Assembly (NCBI GenBank): GCA_002422995.1
Contig: DIUK01000068.1
Span: 9,632-27,896, forward strand
Source: Rhodocyclaceae bacterium UBA6160
GTDB taxonomy: Bacteria; Pseudomonadota; Gammaproteobacteria; Burkholderiales; Rhodocyclaceae
Length of the DNA stretch: 18,265 nt
Direction of reading: 5' to 3'
The translations under genes and the position numbers were made by a program. Positions 14,207 through 18,265 of the stretch are shown here, in pieces; within the stretch, counting starts at the first letter, position 1, and every line of letters begins with the position of its first letter. The notes under the pieces are model-generated. The model saw only the letters and a list, made by a program, of their open reading frames with translations, did no database searches and was not told the DNA's origin.

Positions 14207-14803
14207 TCATTTATTTTTCAACCGCTGCAAATCCTCAACCACTTCCTTGGAATGGCGAGACGTATCAACCTGCAAATAAGTTTTTGCAATTTTCCCTTGC
14301 GGGTCGATCAAGAAGGTATACCGTTTGGCTAGTTTAACAACCAAAAAATCTGACACCGCACCATAACTGCGAGCTACGCTCGCAGCTTCATCGGCCAATA
14401 ACGGAAAGGGTAAATGGTACTTTGAAGAGAACTTTTTGTGCGAGGCGATCGCATCGACACTCACACCCACCACATGAGCACCCAAGCTGGTCAGTGCATG
14501 CCAGTCATCACGAAACTGGCATGCCTCCTCAGTACAGCCCGGCGTATCATTCTTCGGATAAAAATACAGAACAACCCAATGCCCTCGTTGATCTGCCAAT
14601 CGCCAAGTTTTGCCATCTTGATCAGGCAAAGTAATGGCAGGCGCAACACTCCCCACATCAGGTACCTGCGCCAAGACTGGCGCAGGTAGCAATAAACCGA
14701 GACATCCCAGCACGAAAAACCTTCTCCCGACTTGTCGAAGTCTTGAAACGATTTGAGGGATCATCATCCCGAAACCTGCTTGTGTATTTACCGGAATATT
14801 CAT
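14207..14803 (-). CDS. Exported peroxiredoxin, BCP/PrxQ type
   Basis: Thiol peroxidase reducing H2O2 and organic hydroperoxides. The 198-residue product has the thioredoxin-like AhpC/TSA domain from ~48 to 195, with LYFYPKNDTPGCTEEACQF in the core. C90 is the peroxidatic and C95 the resolving cysteine, the CX4C arrangement of PrxQ/BCP. Unlike cytosolic E. coli BCP (156 residues) it carries an N-terminal signal sequence, with RRFFVLGCLGLLLPAPVLA before a likely cleavage at A45. The RRFFV loosely resembles a Tat motif, but Sec export is as likely. The start at ATG 14803 is set by AAGGAG 8 bases upstream. The start overlaps the photolyase stop as ATGA, so the two are co-transcribed and probably coupled. 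A periplasmic peroxidase needs a periplasmic thiol donor, which is not encoded here. Confidence 0.9.
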   Translation of the reverse strand: MNIPVNTQAGFGMMIPQIVSRLRQVGRRFFVLGCLGLLLPAPVLAQVPDVGSVAPAITLPDQDGKTWRLADQRGHWVVLYFYPKNDTPGCTEEACQFRDDWHALTSLGAHVVGVSVDAIASHKKFSSKYHLPFPLLADEAASVARSYGAVSDFLVVKLAKRYTFLIDPQGKIAKTYLQVDTSRHSKEVVEDLQRLKNK

Positions 14804-16332
14804 GAAAGTTTCTCCTTGAGTCCTTTATTGGCCTGTACTTTATTAACCAAAGAAAATCGTTGCAGCGTTCGCTCACGGGCGTTTAGGTGATCAACAATGG
14901 GCAATGGGTAACCGCTTGCCGCCCCATCCTCAGCATGGCCCATTAACAAACTCGCTTGCCTGCTTGGAATTTTCCAGGGGGCATGAATGTATTTTTCGGG
15001 AACGGATGCCAACTCCGGCAAATAGCGACGAATAAACACCCCCTGAGGATCAAATTTTTCAGACTGAGTGACCGGATTAAAAATACGAAACCATGGTTGC
15101 GCATCACAGCCGGTAGAAGCCGCCCATTGCCAGCCACCATTGTTTGCTGCCAAATCATAATCCAGTAGATGCTGTGCAAACCAGGCTTCACCAAAACGCC
15201 AATCAACACCTAAGTCCTTCGTTAGAAAAGAAGCGGACAGCATGCGCAAGCGATTATGCATCAGGCCTGTTTGCAACAATTGTCGCATTGCTGCATCCAC
15301 CAATGGATAACCCGTTCTACCTTCCTGCCAGGCAACCAAAAAATCCGGCCTGTCGTCCCACACAAGGGAGTTCATCGCAGGCTTGAACGCCTGTGTGACA
15401 ACTTGCGGGTGATGCCACAAAATCATGTGATAAAAATCGCGCCAGATCAACTCGGATAGCCAGGTTGCTGCACCACGACCCGCTTCACCCTGTGCGTAAT
15501 TCGCCAGCTGGCGAATGGATATGGTTCCAAAGCGCAAATGGGGCGACAAGCTCGACGTACCATTTGCGCTAGGGAAATCACGATCGCTCGCGTAATGATC
15601 GATGCGCTCGGTAAACTCCAAAAATAAACGGCGCGCACCCTGCATGCCGACAGGCATGGGTAAGCTGGCCAGATTCGTCGGCTCAAAGCCCAGGTCAGTC
15701 AGTGTCGGCAGCTTGGCATAGCGCACTACGTCAGTCAATGTACCCTCGCCCATCGCGTGATCAACACGTAGCCCATGCGCATTTTCAGGCACCAGGGAAC
15801 CTGCATGGCGAGCGACCGGATAGCTTTGCAAATGAACAGGCGCGAGCTTTTGTAGCCAGGCATTTTTATAAGACGTGAATACTGAAAAAGGCGTGCCTTG
15901 TTGCGTCAACACCTCATCACACTCAAAAATCACTTGGTCCTTGAATGTCAAAAAATCGATGGGTACTCCCGCTATTGTGGATAACAGTGCCTCTTTCACT
16001 GCAGCATCGCGCAGCATGGCTGCAGGCTCATAATCTCGATTTGCATACACCGCTTGCACCTTCAATTGCGCAGCTAATGCCGGAATACCAAGCACCGGAT
16101 CCCCATGCAACACAATTAAATGTCCCCCTAGCGCCTGCAATTCGTCTGCCAGTGCTTCTACTGATCTCAAAATAAATTCAATGCGCCGATCTGCGCTGGG
16201 CAACTGATTCAAAATGTTTATGTCGAAAACAAACACACAGTAAACTGCTTCGTGCGCTGTTAAGGCATGAAAAAGCGCCGCATGATCCTCAATGCGCAAA
16301 TCACGGCGAAACCAGACCAGAGCCGAAGACAT
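14800..16332 (-). CDS. phrB: Deoxyribodipyrimidine (CPD) photolyase, class I
   Basis: Blue-light, FAD-dependent repair of cyclobutane pyrimidine dimers. The 510-residue product has the N-terminal antenna domain beginning MSSALVWFRRDLRIEDHAAL. The FAD domain holds TSSLSPHLRFG (259-269), ELIWRDFYH (294-302), GYPLVDAAMRQL (341-352) and NNGGWQWAASTG (397-408). The electron-transfer Trp triad aligns with E. coli W382, W359 and W306 as W401, W378 and W325, with identical spacing, and N398 lies by the flavin. I chose ATG 16332 because it gives the family start; the frame stays open upstream for 54 residues to 16494, but that would overlap yqgE and resembles no photolyase. No good ribosome site is seen. 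The peroxiredoxin follows with a 4-base overlap. Confidence 0.95.
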   Translation of the reverse strand: MSSALVWFRRDLRIEDHAALFHALTAHEAVYCVFVFDINILNQLPSADRRIEFILRSVEALADELQALGGHLIVLHGDPVLGIPALAAQLKVQAVYANRDYEPAAMLRDAAVKEALLSTIAGVPIDFLTFKDQVIFECDEVLTQQGTPFSVFTSYKNAWLQKLAPVHLQSYPVARHAGSLVPENAHGLRVDHAMGEGTLTDVVRYAKLPTLTDLGFEPTNLASLPMPVGMQGARRLFLEFTERIDHYASDRDFPSANGTSSLSPHLRFGTISIRQLANYAQGEAGRGAATWLSELIWRDFYHMILWHHPQVVTQAFKPAMNSLVWDDRPDFLVAWQEGRTGYPLVDAAMRQLLQTGLMHNRLRMLSASFLTKDLGVDWRFGEAWFAQHLLDYDLAANNGGWQWAASTGCDAQPWFRIFNPVTQSEKFDPQGVFIRRYLPELASVPEKYIHAPWKIPSRQASLLMGHAEDGAASGYPLPIVDHLNARERTLQRFSLVNKVQANKGLKEKLS

Positions 16333-16467
16333 ATCGAATAGGACACCCAAGAGGAATACTGCATAAACCGCAATCAGCGTCTGCCAGAAAGCCACTTGAA
16401 TGCGCTTTTGAGCACTGCTAAATACACCAACAAAAATAGCATGCCAGATTACAATACGACCATCGTT

Positions 16468-17040
16468 ATGGAAACCACTTGCCTCACAAATCATTTTCTA
16501 ATCGCCATGCCGGCCATGGCAGATCCAGATTTTTCGCGTTCGTTAATCTATGTTTGCGAACACACCGTCGACGGTGCGATTGGCATCATCATTAACCGTC
16601 CGATGGACATTCGTTTGGCCGAACTGTTTGCCCGCGTCTCCATTCCGCTAAATGAGGGATCCCCCACAGAGCGTTATGCCAATCTACCCGTGCATTCAGG
16701 CGGGCCCGTACAAACCGATCGCGGCTTTGTGCTTCATCGGGCAAGCCATCCCTGGCAAAGCTCCTTGCGTGTCACCGATGATATTTCACTCACCAGCTCG
16801 CGTGATATTTTGCAAGCCATGGGTGATACAGGTGAACCCCGTGATGTACTGGTTACGCTCGGTTATGCCGGCTGGACAGCCGGTCAGCTGGAATGGGAGC
16901 TGGCGCAAAATACCTGGCTCACCGTTGAAGCCTCGTCGCATATTTTATTTAATGTTCCCAGTGAAACACGCTTAGCCTCAGCCATGCAATCACTTGGGGT
17001 CGATTTTCTCAATTTATCTGATGTCGCCGGTCATGCCTGA
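16468..17040 (+). CDS. yqgE: YqgE/AlgH family protein (UPF0301)
   Basis: Conserved protein of unsettled biochemical role; named AlgH in Pseudomonas. The 190-residue product shows the family marks NHFLIAMPAMADPDFSRS (about 8-25), VCEHTVDGAIGIIINRP, VHSGGPVQTDRGFVLH and GYAGWTAGQLEWEL. The ATG at 16468 gives the typical betaproteobacterial METTCLTNHF start. In-frame ATGs at 16396 and 16441 would add up to 24 residues without family similarity, and none has a visible ribosome site. It is divergent from phrB across 135 bp and overlaps ruvX by 8 bases. It is the first gene of the yqgE-ruvX-pyrR-pyrB cluster, an order seen in many beta- and gammaproteobacteria. Confidence 0.93.
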   Translation: METTCLTNHFLIAMPAMADPDFSRSLIYVCEHTVDGAIGIIINRPMDIRLAELFARVSIPLNEGSPTERYANLPVHSGGPVQTDRGFVLHRASHPWQSSLRVTDDISLTSSRDILQAMGDTGEPRDVLVTLGYAGWTAGQLEWELAQNTWLTVEASSHILFNVPSETRLASAMQSLGVDFLNLSDVAGHA

Positions 17041-17512
17041 TGCAACTCTGCTCGCTTTTGACTTTGGCTTGCAGCGCATTGGCGTCGCCATCGGCGAATT
17101 GCGCCTGGGGCAGGCTCGTGCGCTGTCATGCATTCAAAAAGAAGACAATACAGCGCGCTTTGCCGCTATTGGCGAACTGATTCGCGAATGGCAGCCAACG
17201 CGCCTGGTTGTTGGCAGTCCGCGCCATGAGGATGGCAGCCCGCACGACATGACCGCGAGGTGTACACGTTTTGCCAATCAACTGCGCGGCCGCTTTGCCC
17301 TGCCAGTAGACGAAGTAGATGAACGCTTTAGCTCTCTCGAAGCCGATGCAGCCCTGCGCGAACCCATCAATCCGATGGATACGCCGTCTCGCCAGCGCCG
17401 ACATTCATGGCAAGAGCGCAAAGCCGCGATAGATGCCGAAGCCGCACGCATCATCCTGCAAAGCTGGCTGGATCACCACGCTGCGCAAACGCACGAAATA
17501 GCCGAAAAATAA
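17033..17512 (+). CDS. ruvX: Pre-16S rRNA nuclease / Holliday junction resolvase-like RuvX (YqgF)
   Basis: RNase H-fold protein implicated in 16S rRNA 5'-end maturation. The 159-residue product (family about 135-160) starts MPDATLLAFDFGLQRIGVAI, with the first catalytic aspartate in AFDFG. It also shows LVVGSPRHEDGSPHDMT and VDEVDERFSSLEADAALRE, where the conserved acidic DERFSS lies. The start is uncertain: ATG 17033 sits inside the yqgE end (8-base overlap), while in-frame ATG 17021 would add MSPV. Neither has a clear ribosome site, so coupling to yqgE is likely. Followed by pyrR after 9 bp. Confidence 0.93.
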   Translation: MPDATLLAFDFGLQRIGVAIGELRLGQARALSCIQKEDNTARFAAIGELIREWQPTRLVVGSPRHEDGSPHDMTARCTRFANQLRGRFALPVDEVDERFSSLEADAALREPINPMDTPSRQRRHSWQERKAAIDAEAARIILQSWLDHHAAQTHEIAEK

Positions 17513-17521
17513 CGACACCAC

Positions 17522-18055
17522 ATGCCAATGAATAAGCTACCGCCAAGCGACGCTGAAGCACTCTGCCAGCAACTCGCCCGAAAAATGCAGCCAAGCGTGG
17601 ATGTTACACACACCATCCTGGTTGGCATCCACACCGGTGGCGCCTGGGTTGCCACTCGCTTACATGCACTACTAGGGCTGCAAACGACACTCGGCGTGAT
17701 TGATGTTTCGTTCTATCGCGACGATTACAACCAGCGCGGCCTGCATAAAGGTGGCGGAAAATCTCACCTCCCTTTTGCCACCGAAGGCGCACATCTCATC
17801 ATTGTCGATGACGTACTCTACACCGGCCGCACCGCGCGCGCAGCGATGAACGAGCTTTTCGATTACGGCCGCCCTGACAAAATTGAACTCGCTGTTTTGG
17901 TTGATCGTGGTGGACGCGAGTTGCCTATTGCGCCAACTTATTGCGCACAGACCATCACCCTGCCTGCCGCACAAATGCTTGCCCTGACACGTGCAGAAGA
18001 TGGCACGCTGACTTTTCAATTAACGGCGGAACCTCACGGAGAGACCGGGAAATGA
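17522..18055 (+). CDS. pyrR: PyrR: pyrimidine operon regulator / uracil phosphoribosyltransferase
   Basis: PyrR has a phosphoribosyltransferase fold; in Bacillus it binds UMP and pyr mRNA to attenuate transcription, and it can make UMP from uracil and PRPP. The 177-residue product shows the family motifs LVGIHTGGAWVA (33-44), DVSFYRDDYNQRG (61-73), the PRPP loop LIIVDDVLYTGRTARAAM (92-109) and LVDRGGRELPI (126-136). ATG 17522 is used; the ATG at 17528 is a near equivalent. No attenuator or anti-terminator hairpins are visible in the 10 bp before pyrB, so a Bacillus-type RNA mechanism at this spot is not supported. It sits between ruvX and pyrB, its usual position in proteobacteria. Confidence 0.93.
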   Translation: MPMNKLPPSDAEALCQQLARKMQPSVDVTHTILVGIHTGGAWVATRLHALLGLQTTLGVIDVSFYRDDYNQRGLHKGGGKSHLPFATEGAHLIIVDDVLYTGRTARAAMNELFDYGRPDKIELAVLVDRGGRELPIAPTYCAQTITLPAAQMLALTRAEDGTLTFQLTAEPHGETGK

Positions 18056-18065
18056 CTCTATTGCC

Positions 18066-18265
18066 ATGACGACGCAGACCAGCACACACCGCAATCCCCA
18101 ACTTAACCGTCAGGGTGAGCTGAACCATCTATTGAGCATTGAAGGCTTATCTCGCGAGATGCTCACGCGCATTCTAGATACTGCTCTACCCTTCACCGAA
18201 GTCGCGGAACGCGAAGTGAAAAAGCTGCCTCTCTTGCGAGGCAAAAGCATTTTCAACCTGTTTTT
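18066..18265 (+). CDS. pyrB: Aspartate carbamoyltransferase catalytic subunit, partial (N-terminal 66 residues)
   Basis: PyrB condenses carbamoyl phosphate with aspartate, the committed step of pyrimidine synthesis. Only the N-terminus is present; the gene runs off the right edge in frame. From ATG 18066 the product reads MTTQTSTHRNPQLNRQGEL, then HLLSIEGLSREMLTRILDTA, EVAEREVKKLPLLRGKSIF and NLF. These match the start of proteobacterial PyrB, in which the carbamoyl-phosphate STRT loop would follow just past the edge. It begins 10 bp after the pyrR stop with no strong ribosome site, so it is in the same operon. Confidence 0.94.
   Translation, partial: MTTQTSTHRNPQLNRQGELNHLLSIEGLSREMLTRILDTALPFTEVAEREVKKLPLLRGKSIFNLF

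Noticed and set aside
16333..16467. Sigma-54-like TGGCAG...TTGC on the minus strand upstream of phrB
   Set aside because: The GG-to-GC distance is 12 bases, not the required 10, so it should not bind RpoN.
16333..16494. 54-residue N-terminal extension of the photolyase containing a hydrophobic segment that could look like a membrane anchor
   Set aside because: Photolyases begin at the MSSALVWFRRD-type start, and the extension would overlap the divergent yqgE gene. Its hydrophobicity is most simply chance read-through of the promoter region.
18056..18065. PyrR-controlled attenuator or leader before pyrB
   Set aside because: Only 10 bp separate pyrR and pyrB, and no anti-terminator or terminator hairpins are visible there.
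1..18265. Mobile elements, CRISPR arrays, toxin-antitoxin or defence genes
   Set aside because: No transposase, integrase, regularly spaced repeats or defence-type proteins are visible; the gene content is core chromosomal.

Overview
The window looks like ordinary chromosome from a betaproteobacterium with roughly 50-55% GC. The evidence is an LPS inner-core locus (waaC-waaA), the glnK-amtB pair behind a sigma-54 promoter, the ubiK-comM pair, and the yqgE-ruvX-pyrR-pyrB operon. Protein signatures such as the METTCLTNHF start of YqgE also fit. An Oxalobacteraceae-, Burkholderiales- or Nitrosomonadales-like host is plausible, but I cannot fix the genus by eye. I see no tRNA or rRNA genes, CRISPR arrays, insertion sequences, phage genes or defence systems.

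Layout. Positions 1-4250 are a cell-surface polysaccharide region. On the minus strand are waaC (heptosyltransferase I) and the start of waaA (Kdo transferase). Diverging on the plus strand are a WaaE-like family 2 glycosyltransferase and a membrane-bound FlaA1/WbpM/CapD-type nucleotide-sugar dehydratase. Positions 4320-7510 (minus) are an AsmA-family envelope protein whose stop codon overlaps the start of a beta-carbonic anhydrase. Positions 7581-8216 (plus) are an exported cysteine-rich protein with a PKD-like domain, function unknown. Positions 8291-10210 (minus) are ubiK followed by comM/yifB. Positions 10420-12361 (plus) are the nitrogen-regulated glnK-amtB operon, with a clear -24/-12 promoter, an NtrC-type site upstream and a strong terminator downstream. 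Positions 12490-13467 (minus) are a D-2-hydroxyacid dehydrogenase. Positions 13618-14167 (plus) are mscL with a good sigma-70 promoter and a perfect bidirectional terminator. Positions 14207-16332 (minus) are a class I photolyase overlapped by an exported PrxQ/BCP-type peroxiredoxin. Positions 16468-18265 (plus) are yqgE, ruvX, pyrR and the first 200 bases of pyrB.

The genes form independent functional blocks: LPS core and surface sugar synthesis, envelope maintenance, ubiquinone synthesis, ammonium uptake under nitrogen limitation, osmotic safety, light and peroxide damage repair, and pyrimidine synthesis. No stretch longer than 300 bases lacks a gene.

I found no convincing undescribed multi-gene system. 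The points most worth a second look are small: an 11-bp triple tandem repeat at the waaC/waaA junction that places a four-codon ORF in front of waaA; a tetrapeptide-repeat insertion inside ComM; a glnA-like geometry of NtrC and sigma-54 sites before glnK; a probable near-leaderless promoter for waaC; and the unrecognised cysteine-rich exported protein with a duplicated C-terminal module.
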